Made by a program: the position numbers and the translations under genes. Positions 53,913 through 62,220 of a stretch of DNA of 64,000 nucleotides are shown here, in pieces (position 1 is the first letter of the stretch; the number at the start of each line of letters is the position of its first letter). Under the pieces are notes generated by a model, which made no database searches, had not been told where the DNA came from, and saw nothing but the letters and a program-made list of their open reading frames with translations. The stretch is from Streptomyces sp. NBC_01669. GTDB lineage: Bacteria; Actinomycetota; Actinomycetes; Streptomycetales; Streptomycetaceae. The stretch is taken from positions 5,084,001 to 5,148,000 of the forward strand of contig NZ_JAPEQG010000001.1 of the NCBI RefSeq assembly GCF_026339735.1, in the 5' to 3' direction.

Positions 53913-55055
53913 CTACTTGTCGATGTCGCCGACGACGAAGAACAGCGAGCCCAGGATCGCGACCATGTCGGCCACCAGCGTGCCCGGCAGCAGCTCGGTG
54001 AGTGCCTGGATGTTGTTGTACGAGGCGGAGCGGAGCTTCAGCCGGTACGGGGTCTTCTCGCCCTTGGACACCAGGTAGTAGCCGTTGATCCCGAGCGGGT
54101 TCTCGGTCCAGGCGTAGGTGTGGCCCTCGGGGGCCTTCAGCACCTTGGGCAGCCGCTGGTTGATCGGACCGGGCGCCAGCCCCGCCATCCGGTCCAGGCA
54201 GGCGTCCGCCAGGTCCAGCGCGTTGTGGGTCTGTTCCAGCAGGCACTCGAACCGGGCCAGGCAGTCGCCCTCGGTGCGGGTGACGACCTTGAGGGTGTCC
54301 TGCAGCTCCCCGTACGCCAGATACGGCTCGTCGCGCCGCAGATCGAAGTCGACCCCGGAGGCGCGGGCGATCGGCCCGGACACCCCGTACGCGTGCACGG
54401 TCTCGGCGGACAGCACACCGACACCGCGGGTACGGCCCCGGAAGATCTCGTTGCCGAGCACCAGCCGGTCGTACACGTCCATCCGTGAGCGGACCGAGGC
54501 GACGGCGTCCCGGGCGCGGCCGAGCCAGCCCGCGGGGAGGTCCTCCTTGAGACCGCCGACCCGGTTGAACATGTAGTGCATCCGGCCGCCGGAGACCTCC
54601 TCCATCACGGCCTGCAGCTCCTCGCGTTCCCGGAAGGCGTAGAACACCGGGGTGATGCCGCCCAGTTCGAGCGGGTACGAGCCGAGGAACATCAGGTGGT
54701 TCAGCACCCGGTTCAGCTCGGCGAGGAGCGTCCGCGTCCAGACCGCGCGCTCAGGGACCTCCATGCCGAGCATCCGCTCGACAGCCATCACGACACCCAG
54801 CTCGTTGGAGAAGGCCGACAGCCAGTCGTGACGGTTGGCGAGCATCACGATCTGCCGGTAGTCGCGCGCCTCGAAAAGCTTTTCCGCGCCGCGGTGCATA
54901 TAGCCGATGACCGGCTCGGCGTGCTGGATCCGCTCGCCGTTGAGGACGATCCGCAGACGGAGCACACCATGTGTCGAGGGGTGCTGCGGCCCGATGTTGA
55001 GCACCATGTCGGTGCTCTCCGCCGCGCCACCGATGCCGACCGTCGTCTCCGTCAT
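53913..55055 (-). CDS. nuoD2: Orphan NADH-quinone oxidoreductase subunit D homologue
   Basis: 380 aa, full-length NuoD/49-kDa homologue, not accompanied by other nuo genes here. NIGPQHPSTHGVLRL (quinone-site His29), YMHRGAEKL (Arg55), ITPVFYAFRERE and RASGVDFDLRR are conserved. The RxDY tyrosine that contacts quinone in complex I reads RHDW (Trp78), and the Asp of DLGALTP reads Glu (ELGGITP, Glu130). So it may not be a normal complex I subunit. ATG 55055 (MTETTVGIGG). Downstream of a MidA-like methyltransferase on the same strand. Confidence 0.92.
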   Translation of the reverse strand: MTETTVGIGGAAESTDMVLNIGPQHPSTHGVLRLRIVLNGERIQHAEPVIGYMHRGAEKLFEARDYRQIVMLANRHDWLSAFSNELGVVMAVERMLGMEVPERAVWTRTLLAELNRVLNHLMFLGSYPLELGGITPVFYAFREREELQAVMEEVSGGRMHYMFNRVGGLKEDLPAGWLGRARDAVASVRSRMDVYDRLVLGNEIFRGRTRGVGVLSAETVHAYGVSGPIARASGVDFDLRRDEPYLAYGELQDTLKVVTRTEGDCLARFECLLEQTHNALDLADACLDRMAGLAPGPINQRLPKVLKAPEGHTYAWTENPLGINGYYLVSKGEKTPYRLKLRSASYNNIQALTELLPGTLVADMVAILGSLFFVVGDIDK

Positions 55056-55170
55056 ACGGCCAGTATTCCCTGCGCGCCGCACAGCGTGCTCCGGGCCCCG
55101 GGCTTTCCGGCCCGTCCGCACGGCACCCCGGACCGCGTTGCCTCCGGGGCGCTGCCGCGGAGCCCGCTCG

Positions 55171-56178
55171 TCAAACGCCGGAGGGACTCGACGGGCTCGC
55201 CCCCACCCGTTGCATCAGCCATCCGAAATCGCCCAGTCCGCCCCGTGCGGTCAGCTCGGCCGCCTCACCCGCCGACGCCAGCGCCCGCACATATGCCGCC
55301 GGGTCGGTCGAGGCAAGTGCGAGCGACGGCCGCTCCCCGCTGACCCCGAGCCCGCGCAGCGCCTCCCGCTGATCCACCACCTCCGGCTCCGTCCCGCATC
55401 CCGCACCCGCCGCCGCGCACGCGTCCAGCGCCACATGCGAGGTCAGGTCGCAGCTGCCGTCCGGCACCGGCCGCACCTCGCGCCCGGCCCGGAAACCGGT
55501 CAGTGTGCCGAACGGCGGCCGCGCCTCCCGTACGTGGGCGTAGTCGACCGCCACCGCGAGCCCCTCGGACAAGGTGGCGACCACCCGCGCCCACGCCTCG
55601 TCGCGCGGCCGCCCGATCTCCGCGCGGCTGCCAGGACCGGCCGACGGCCACCAGCGGCGCAGCCACTCGGCGTCCGCCCCGGTCACCGGTGCGCCCAGCC
55701 GTTCCGTGCCGTCCGCCGTCCGGACAAGCACATACCGGTCGACGCCGTCCGCGTCGGTCTCCGCGACCGGCGTCGGCACGTTGTCCAGCCACTCGTTGGC
55801 GAACAGCAGCCCCCGCACCCCCTGCGGCGGTTCGGCGCACCACTCGATCCGGGGGTCCAGACCCGGCGGCCGGGCGGCGATCTCCACCGCGTACGCCCGT
55901 ACCACGAGCCCCGCCGGGGCGTTGCCCGGCAGCGCCGCCAGTACCCCCGTCAGCAGCTCGCCCCGCCCGGCCCCCAGGTCGACCAGATCGACCCGGTCCG
56001 TTCCCAGCTCCCGCGCCGTCCCGGCCAGCAGCCTGGCCACGGCGGCGGCGAACAGCGGCGAGGCATGCACGGAGGTGCGGAAGTGCCCGGCAGGCCCCTC
56101 GGGGCTCCGGTAGAACCCCCCGTCCCCGTACAAAGCGGTCTCCGCCGCCTCCTGCCACCCACGCCACTCATCCGTCAC
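55171..56178 (-). CDS. SAM-dependent methyltransferase, MidA/NDUFAF7-like
   Basis: 335 aa. SAM motif I VDLGAGRGELLTG and the family landmark NEWLDNVP (usual NExxDxxP) place it in the MidA/NDUFAF7 family (Methyltransf_28). Human NDUFAF7 dimethylates an Arg in NDUFS2, the NuoD homologue, and nuoD2 is the next gene (115-base gap). The C-terminal residues and stop come from a dispersed repeat. GTG 56178 is chosen; 96 bases separate it from the divergent sensor kinase. Confidence 0.85.
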   Translation of the reverse strand: MTDEWRGWQEAAETALYGDGGFYRSPEGPAGHFRTSVHASPLFAAAVARLLAGTARELGTDRVDLVDLGAGRGELLTGVLAALPGNAPAGLVVRAYAVEIAARPPGLDPRIEWCAEPPQGVRGLLFANEWLDNVPTPVAETDADGVDRYVLVRTADGTERLGAPVTGADAEWLRRWWPSAGPGSRAEIGRPRDEAWARVVATLSEGLAVAVDYAHVREARPPFGTLTGFRAGREVRPVPDGSCDLTSHVALDACAAAGAGCGTEPEVVDQREALRGLGVSGERPSLALASTDPAAYVRALASAGEAAELTARGGLGDFGWLMQRVGASPSSPSGV

Positions 56179-56274
56179 GGAGCCAAGTCTCCACCTTGGG
56201 GAGTACGGTCCCAGGAACCGGATCGGCCCTTCGGCTGACCCGGTCACCTGTCGGCCTTCCCTACGCTGGGTTAC

Positions 56275-57474
56275 GTGCAGCGCCTCTACGACTTCATCCG
56301 CAGACACCCGACGGGCGTCGACACCTTCTGGGCTGTCGTCCTCCTCGGTCTCTCCGGCGTTTCCGTGGTGGCCGACCCGAGCCGCGGATCGGAGCGGCTC
56401 CCCGCCGTGCCGATCATCATCGGTCTCTGCCTGGTCGTTGCGCTGCGCCGCCGGGCACCGGAGAAGATGCTGCTGCTCGCCGTCGCGATGGGCGTCGCGC
56501 AGCTGGTGTTCGGTGTCGGACCGAGCGTCGCGAACTTCGCCATGCTGGTGATCACCTTCACCGTGGCCACGGTCGGTGAGCGCTGGGCGTCCCGGCTCGC
56601 GCTGGTCTGCAGTCTCTGCGCGGCCGGTCTCTCACAGCTGCGCTGGCCGAACGAGCCGCACGGCAACTGGGCGCAGGAGGTCTTCGTCGTCATCGTCATG
56701 ACGGTGCCGTTCGTGCTCGCCTGGGTGCTCGGCGACTCGATGCGGACCCGGCGGGCGTACTTCGACCAGTTGGAGGAGCGCGCCGCCCGTCTTGAGCGGG
56801 AGCGCGAGGCGCAGTCGAAGGTCGCGGTGGCCGCCGAGCGGGCCCGTATCGCCCGCGAACTGCACGATGTCGTCGCACACAACGTCTCCGTCATGGTGGT
56901 GCAGGCCGACGGCGCGGCGTACGTGATGGACGCGGCGCCCGACCAGGCCCGGCAGGCCCTGGAGACGATCTCCAGCACCGGCAGGCAGGCACTCGCCGAG
57001 ATGCGTCGGCTGCTCGGCGTGCTGCGGACCGGCGACGCCCGGGAGAGCGGGGAGTACGTCCCGCAGCCCGACGTCGAGCAGATCGAGGACCTGATCGACC
57101 AGGTCAGGCAGACCGGCCTGGCAGTGGACTTCAAGATCGAGGGCACCCCGCGCCCGCTCCCCAGTGGGGTCGAGCTGACCGCGTACCGCATCGTGCAGGA
57201 GGCCCTGACCAACACCCGCAAGCACGGTGGCCCGGACGCCGGTGCGAGTGTGCGGCTGGTCTACTTCGACGACGGGCTCGGGCTATTGGTCGAGGACGAC
57301 GGCCGGGGCGCCGCGCACGAACTGTACGAGGACGGCGGCGCCGACGGCGCGGGCCACGGGATGATCGGCATGCGGGAACGGGTCGGCATGGTCGGCGGCA
57401 CACTCGACGCCGGGCCGCGCCCCGGCGGCGGTTTCCGGATCAGCGCGCTGCTGCCGCTCAAGCCCGCCCACTAG
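56275..57474 (+). CDS. Sensor histidine kinase, DesK/NarX type
   Basis: 399 aa. Five to six N-terminal helices as sensor, then HisKA_3: RIARELHDVVAHNVSVMVVQ with the phosphorylated His, and a HATPase domain ending HGMIGMRERVGMVGG. Signals to the response regulator directly downstream. GTG start. Confidence 0.92.
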   Translation: MQRLYDFIRRHPTGVDTFWAVVLLGLSGVSVVADPSRGSERLPAVPIIIGLCLVVALRRRAPEKMLLLAVAMGVAQLVFGVGPSVANFAMLVITFTVATVGERWASRLALVCSLCAAGLSQLRWPNEPHGNWAQEVFVVIVMTVPFVLAWVLGDSMRTRRAYFDQLEERAARLEREREAQSKVAVAAERARIARELHDVVAHNVSVMVVQADGAAYVMDAAPDQARQALETISSTGRQALAEMRRLLGVLRTGDARESGEYVPQPDVEQIEDLIDQVRQTGLAVDFKIEGTPRPLPSGVELTAYRIVQEALTNTRKHGGPDAGASVRLVYFDDGLGLLVEDDGRGAAHELYEDGGADGAGHGMIGMRERVGMVGGTLDAGPRPGGGFRISALLPLKPAH

Positions 57475-57517
57475 CCCACTGACCCTTGCTGGACAGGAAC
57501 AGGAGACAAGAACCCTC

Positions 57518-58195
57518 ATGGCGATCCGCGTGATGCTCGTCGACGACCAGGTGCTGCTGCGCACCGGTTTCCGGATGGTGCTCGCAGCCCAGCCGGACAT
57601 GGAGGTCGTCGCCGAGGCCGGCGACGGCGCGGAGGCGATCGAGAACCTTCGTTCCACCGCCGTGGATGTGGTGCTGATGGACGTCCGCATGCCGAGGCTG
57701 GACGGCGTCGAGGCGACCCGGCGCATCTGTGACGGGCCCGATGCGCCCAAGGTGCTCATCCTGACCACGTTCGACCTCGACGAGTACGCCTTCTCCGGAC
57801 TGAAGGCGGGGGCCAGCGGCTTCATGCTCAAGGACGTGCCGCCGGGCGAGCTGCTCGCCGCGATCCGTTCGGTGCACAGCGGAGACGCGGTCGTCGCCCC
57901 GTCCACCACGCGACGACTGCTCGACCGCTTCTCGCCCTTGCTGCCGAGCAGCGGCGACGAACCGCAGCACAAGGACATCGGCAAGCTCACCGAACGCGAA
58001 CGCGAGGTGATGCTGCTGGTGGCGCAGGGCATGTCGAACGGCGAGATCGCGGCACGCCTGGTGCTGTCCGAGGCGACGGTGAAGACGCACGTCGGCCGCA
58101 TCCTCACCAAGCTGAACCTGCGTGACCGGGTGCAGGTCGTCGTCCTCGCGTACGAGACGGGGCTGGTGCGGGCCGGCGGGGGCGGGGCGGGCTGA
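57518..58195 (+). CDS. LuxR-family response regulator
   Basis: 225 aa. Receiver domain with phosphoacceptor Asp in VVLMDVRMPRLDG, then the C-terminal LuxR helix-turn-helix (LTEREREVMLLVAQGMSNGEIAARLVLSEATVKTHVGRIL). Partner of the upstream kinase; targets unknown. Confidence 0.94.
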   Translation: MAIRVMLVDDQVLLRTGFRMVLAAQPDMEVVAEAGDGAEAIENLRSTAVDVVLMDVRMPRLDGVEATRRICDGPDAPKVLILTTFDLDEYAFSGLKAGASGFMLKDVPPGELLAAIRSVHSGDAVVAPSTTRRLLDRFSPLLPSSGDEPQHKDIGKLTEREREVMLLVAQGMSNGEIAARLVLSEATVKTHVGRILTKLNLRDRVQVVVLAYETGLVRAGGGGAG

Positions 58196-58275
58196 CCGCA
58201 TCGCGGTCCCTCCGCGGGACCCGACAGGCTCTCAGGCACAGGCGGCTGGACCGAGCCCACGGCGCCTGGTGCCGC

Positions 58276-59388
58276 TCACCGCAGCACACCCTCCAGGAAG
58301 TCGCTGCCGAGCCGGGCCACCACCGTCAGGTCCAGCTGGTGCAGTACGTAGCGGCCGCGGCGTCGCGTGGTCACCAGGCCGGCCTTCTTCAGTACCGAAA
58401 GATGCCGGGAGACCTCGGGCGCCGTGATGCTGTGCGAGTCGGCGAGTTCACCGGTGGTGTACGGGGAACGGGCGAGGTTGCGGCACAGGCGCATCCGCAT
58501 GGGGTGGGCCAGCGCCTCCATCCGCAGCTGCAGGATCTCGACCGAGGCGGGGGACGGCAGTTCCGGGCGGTGCACCGGGTAGTGGATCACCGGGCGCCAG
58601 CCGGGTGCGTGCAGCACCATCAGATGCGGCCAGCCGAAGCTGGACGGGATGAGCGTCAGCCCGGCGCCGATGGACGGGTCGGTCGCGGTGGTCGAGCCCT
58701 CGGTCATCTTGTCGACGCTGATCCTGCTGCCGCTCTGGTCGAGCGAGAGCGCCGCGGACACCGCGCCCAGCGCCTCGCCGGTGCCCTTGCGGCGCAGCAG
58801 ATCCGTCTTGTGCCGGGCGTCGGCGACCAGCTGCACCTGGACCCGGCGCCAGGTGTCCGCGAAGAACGCCTCGTCGCAGTCCTCGAGGAGGCGCCGGACC
58901 CAGCGGCGTACGGGGGCGGGGTCGGCCAGCAGCTGCTGGGTGAACTCCACCTGCCGCGGACCGCGCGCCGCCGCCATGTCCAGGGCGCGGGCGCGCATGC
59001 CCGGGTCGCTGAGCGGGGAGGGGGCGCCGATCCCGTACAGGCTGGCGCAGGTGAACTCCAGGGCGGAGGCGACGAACCGCTCGTCGTCCAGCCGGTCGAG
59101 GATGTCGAGGTCCTCGGCGAGCGTCGCCCCGGTCCTGCCGTCACCGCCGCGGACCCCGGCGAACGCCATGAAGACGTCCGAGAACGTGTTCCGCCACAGG
59201 AACTCGGCCTCGTGCAGCCGGTCGGCCAGGTCCGGCTCCAGCGCACTGCCGGTCGCCGTCGCCCAGCCGTGCAGGCCGGGGTGGTGCCCCGGCTCGGAGA
59301 GCGCATGCAGCGCGAGCCCCAGCTCGGCGAGGGGCGAGGTCTCGAAGACGATGCGTTCGGACGGCAGTCCCGCGATGTCGATGTTCAC
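58276..59388 (-). CDS. ArsR-type regulator with C-terminal HTH (DUF5937)
   Basis: 370 aa. The winged helix is at the C-terminus (AHPMRMRLCRNLARSPYTTGELADSHSITAPEVSRHLSVLKKAGLV), preceded by a ~270-residue DUF5937-type domain. GTG 59388 has GGAGG seven bases upstream; GTG 59394 overlaps that site. Divergent from a small conserved gene. Confidence 0.85.
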   Translation of the reverse strand: MNIDIAGLPSERIVFETSPLAELGLALHALSEPGHHPGLHGWATATGSALEPDLADRLHEAEFLWRNTFSDVFMAFAGVRGGDGRTGATLAEDLDILDRLDDERFVASALEFTCASLYGIGAPSPLSDPGMRARALDMAAARGPRQVEFTQQLLADPAPVRRWVRRLLEDCDEAFFADTWRRVQVQLVADARHKTDLLRRKGTGEALGAVSAALSLDQSGSRISVDKMTEGSTTATDPSIGAGLTLIPSSFGWPHLMVLHAPGWRPVIHYPVHRPELPSPASVEILQLRMEALAHPMRMRLCRNLARSPYTTGELADSHSITAPEVSRHLSVLKKAGLVTTRRRGRYVLHQLDLTVVARLGSDFLEGVLR

Positions 59389-59492
59389 GCTCACCCCTCC
59401 ATAGTGCGGGGTGCGGCGAGAGCGTCACGCGCCATTTGACGGTGGTCGTCAATCGACGGGCCGGACCCGCCGGAGCGGCCCACGCTGAGGTC

Positions 59493-59759
59493 ATGGACGC
59501 GATGCAGCAGCACATGATCGACAGCTACCGCGCAGCTCAGCACGGGGAAGCGCCGCCGCCGCTGCCTGGCCGGCACGACTGGGAGGTCGTGCGGGAGGCC
59601 CGCGACGCCCGCCGCTTCGAAGCGGTGATCGAAGGCCGCCCGGCGAACCGCCGCTGGAGAACGGCCCTACGAGAACGCCTCACCCGCCGCCCGCCGGGCA
59701 CCGTCGGCCGGTCCGGCAGCCCCGCCCGGCCCGGCAGTTCCGGCCCGTCCGGCGGGTGA
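59493..59759 (+). CDS. Small conserved hypothetical protein
   Basis: 88 aa (MDAMQQHMIDSYRAAQHGEAPPPLPG then HDWEVVREARDARRFEAVIEG). A similar small protein usually sits opposite this ArsR gene in Streptomyces, as I recall. The Pro/Gly/Ser C-terminus and stop derive from a dispersed repeat, so the original protein may have been shorter or longer. Start at ATG 59493; an upstream TTG/GTG frame is open to 59436. Confidence 0.6.
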   Translation: MDAMQQHMIDSYRAAQHGEAPPPLPGRHDWEVVREARDARRFEAVIEGRPANRRWRTALRERLTRRPPGTVGRSGSPARPGSSGPSGG

Positions 59760-59770
59760 GGACGGAACGG
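59742..59770. repeat. Dispersed Streptomyces repeat, copy 1
   Basis: GGCCCGTCCGGCGGGTGAGG continuing to GACGGAACGG; near-identical to the copy at 59828. The family is the widespread actinomycete CCGTCCGGCGTTTGAGGAC repeat. It supplies the stop codon of the preceding small gene. Confidence 0.7.
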
Positions 59771-59827
59771 GTGCTCGGACGACCGGGGCGCCCGCCGGCC
59801 GGGGCGGTGGCCCCGGCGCCACCAGCC

Positions 59828-59856
59828 GGCCCGTCCGGTGCTTGAGGACGGAACGG
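59828..59856. repeat. Dispersed Streptomyces repeat, copy 2
   Basis: Differs from copy 1 at three of 29 positions (GGTGCT in place of GGCGGG), 57 bases further on, in the gap before the threonine aldolase-like gene. Confidence 0.7.
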
Positions 59857-59884
59857 CCCCGGACGCCCCGGCACCCGACAGGCC

Positions 59885-61078
59885 CTAAGCCAGCCGCCGC
59901 ACGAATTCCCCCACCGCTTCGCGCACATCCCGTTTCGTCCACTCCAGTCCCGCCTCCGCCACCGTGACCTCCGTGTACGACATCCCGGGCGGCCCCGCGG
60001 CGGCCGGGTGCCACCTGCGGAAGAGTGCCACGCCCGTCTCCTCCGCCTGCCGCACTCCCGCCTCCGTCAGGACATCCGCCGGGTACGGCAGCCACACCTG
60101 GAACTGATGCGTGTGAGGCGGCTCCGGATGTACCTGGAACCACGGCACCGCGGACTCGGCGAACCCCTCGGCCAGCGCACCGGCCACCACCTTCGCCTGC
60201 GCCACGTACGAAGCCAGTTTCGGCAGCTCCCGTTCCAGACCGATCAGCGCGGCCAGCGCCGCCGGGAACTGCTGGAAGAGCTGCCCGCCGTACCGGTGAC
60301 GCCAGGTGCGCGCCTCCTCGATCAGGGACTCGGGACCGGCGAGCGCCGCCCCCGACAGCCCGCCGAGGGTCTTGTAGAACGACACGTACACGCTGTCCGC
60401 CAGCGCCGCGATCTCCGGCAGCCCGCGTCCGAACCGGGGGGCGCACTCCCACAGCCTCGCGCCGTCCATGTGCACCACTGCATCACGTTCGCGCGCGGCC
60501 GCCACCACGCCCTCCAGCTCCTCCCACTCCGGCAGGACGAAACCGGCGTCGCGCAGCGGAAGCTCCAGCATCAGCGTGCCGAACGGTTCGGCGAAGTCGC
60601 GGATCTCCTCCGCGGTGGGCAGCCGCGGCGCGGACGTCGGGTGGACGGTACGCAGCCCGCTCACCACCCCCAGCGCGCCGCGCTCGTGCACCTCGGGGTG
60701 GGCGAGCGGGTGCAGCGCCACGGTCGGATTGCCGGTGCGCCCCGCCCAGCAGCGCAGGGCGACCTGCTGCGCCATCGTCCCGGTCGGGAAGAACGCAGCC
60801 GCCTCCATGCCCAGCAGCCCGGCGATCCGCGTCTCCAGTTGGGCGACGACGCCGTCCCCGTAGATGTCCGCGGGCTGGTCCGGGTCGGCGACGGACGCGG
60901 CGTGCGCGGCGAGGTCGGCCAGCTGCTCCCCGAGGGTGCGGTCGACCTGCGGCCGCGCAAGGACCCGCTCGGCCCGCCGCCAGGCGCCGAGCCGGCGAAG
61001 GCGCTCCGCCTGTTCGTCGTCCGGGGAGCCACCCCGTACCTCGTCCCGCACCTGCACCTGCTCATCCGTGTCTGCCAT
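59885..61078 (-). CDS. Threonine aldolase-like PLP lyase (beta-eliminating lyase family)
   Basis: 397 aa. Fold-type I PLP enzyme: FFPTGTMAQQVALRCWAG, VVHMDGARLWECAPRFG and SFYKTLGGLSGAAL with the PLP lysine. Low-specificity L-threonine aldolases cleave threonine to glycine and acetaldehyde; the true substrate is untested. ATG 61078 (MADTDEQVQVRDE); divergent from the panC operon. Confidence 0.88.
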   Translation of the reverse strand: MADTDEQVQVRDEVRGGSPDDEQAERLRRLGAWRRAERVLARPQVDRTLGEQLADLAAHAASVADPDQPADIYGDGVVAQLETRIAGLLGMEAAAFFPTGTMAQQVALRCWAGRTGNPTVALHPLAHPEVHERGALGVVSGLRTVHPTSAPRLPTAEEIRDFAEPFGTLMLELPLRDAGFVLPEWEELEGVVAAARERDAVVHMDGARLWECAPRFGRGLPEIAALADSVYVSFYKTLGGLSGAALAGPESLIEEARTWRHRYGGQLFQQFPAALAALIGLERELPKLASYVAQAKVVAGALAEGFAESAVPWFQVHPEPPHTHQFQVWLPYPADVLTEAGVRQAEETGVALFRRWHPAAAGPPGMSYTEVTVAEAGLEWTKRDVREAVGEFVRRLA

Positions 61079-61260
61079 GGGACGATCATCACGCAGAACG
61101 CCGCCACCGCCCACACCGCTGCGCGGCCCCTGCCCCGTCGGCGATCCACGCGTTCGTCCACAGCCTGTGGACGGCCGGGGACCCGGACGAAACGCTGGCG
61201 TAGCATGCAGAGAAATCGTCCGGTACCCCCCGCGGACTGGAACGGAAGGCCATCGCCCGC

Positions 61261-62220
61261 GTGAACGCAACAACACCCAGGGAGCCCCTCGACGCGAGGG
61301 ACCGCCCCGCCCGCCTCACCGTCGGCGTCGTGGGCGCGGGTCGCGTCGGCCCCGCCCTCGCCGCATCCCTGCAGCTCGCCGGACACCGCCCGGTCGCCGT
61401 CTCGGGTGTCTCCGACGCGTCCGTGCGCCGCGCCGCCACGCTTCTGCCCGACGTCCCCCTCGTGCAGCCCGCAGAGGTGCTCGCCCGCGCCGAGCTGGTG
61501 CTGCTGACCGTCCCCGACGACGCCCTGCCCGGCCTGGTCGAGGGCCTCGCCGAGACGGGCGCGGTCCGCCCGGGACAGCTGATCGTCCACACGTCGGGGC
61601 GCTACGGGACCCGGGTCCTGGACCCCGCACTGCGGGCCGGCGCCCTGCCGCTCGCCCTGCACCCGGCGATGACGTTCACCGGCACCGCTGTCGACGTACA
61701 GCGGCTGGCCGGCTGCTCCTTCGGAGTCACCGCCCCCGAGGAGCTGCGGCTCGCCGCCGAGGCGCTCGTCATCGAGATGGGCGGCGAGCCCGAATGGATC
61801 GCGGAGGAGTCCCGTCCGCTCTACCACGCGGCGCTCGCCCTCGGCGCGAACCACCTGGTCACCCTGGTCGCCCAGTCGATGGAGCTGCTGCGTACGGCAG
61901 GGGTTGCGGCCCCCGACCGGATGCTCGGCCCGCTCCTCGGCGCCGCACTCGACAACGCGCTGCGCTCCGGTGACAACGCGCTGACCGGCCCGGTGGCCCG
62001 CGGCGACGCAGGCACGGTCGCCGCGCACATCGGCGAGCTGCGCAGGCACGCCCCGCAGACCGTGGCCGGTTACCTCGCCATGGCCCGTGCGACCGCCGAC
62101 CGGGCGCTCGCGCACGGCCTGCTCAAGCCGGAACTGGCGGAGGACCTGCTCGGCGTTCTGTCCGACGGTGCGACCGGTGCGGGCGGCGCGGGCAGCACCG
62201 GACCGGGAGGGAACCGATGA
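61261..62220 (+). CDS. Rossmann-like DUF2520 oxidoreductase
   Basis: 319 aa. NAD(P)-binding VGVVGAGRVGPALAASL, then a DUF2520 C-terminal helical domain (GANHLVTLVAQSMELL). Related to 6-phosphogluconate dehydrogenase-like and ketopantoate reductase-like folds. It overlaps panC by 4 bases, so a step in pantothenate synthesis (ketopantoate reduction) is a reasonable hypothesis. GTG start. Confidence 0.88.
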   Translation: MNATTPREPLDARDRPARLTVGVVGAGRVGPALAASLQLAGHRPVAVSGVSDASVRRAATLLPDVPLVQPAEVLARAELVLLTVPDDALPGLVEGLAETGAVRPGQLIVHTSGRYGTRVLDPALRAGALPLALHPAMTFTGTAVDVQRLAGCSFGVTAPEELRLAAEALVIEMGGEPEWIAEESRPLYHAALALGANHLVTLVAQSMELLRTAGVAAPDRMLGPLLGAALDNALRSGDNALTGPVARGDAGTVAAHIGELRRHAPQTVAGYLAMARATADRALAHGLLKPELAEDLLGVLSDGATGAGGAGSTGPGGNR

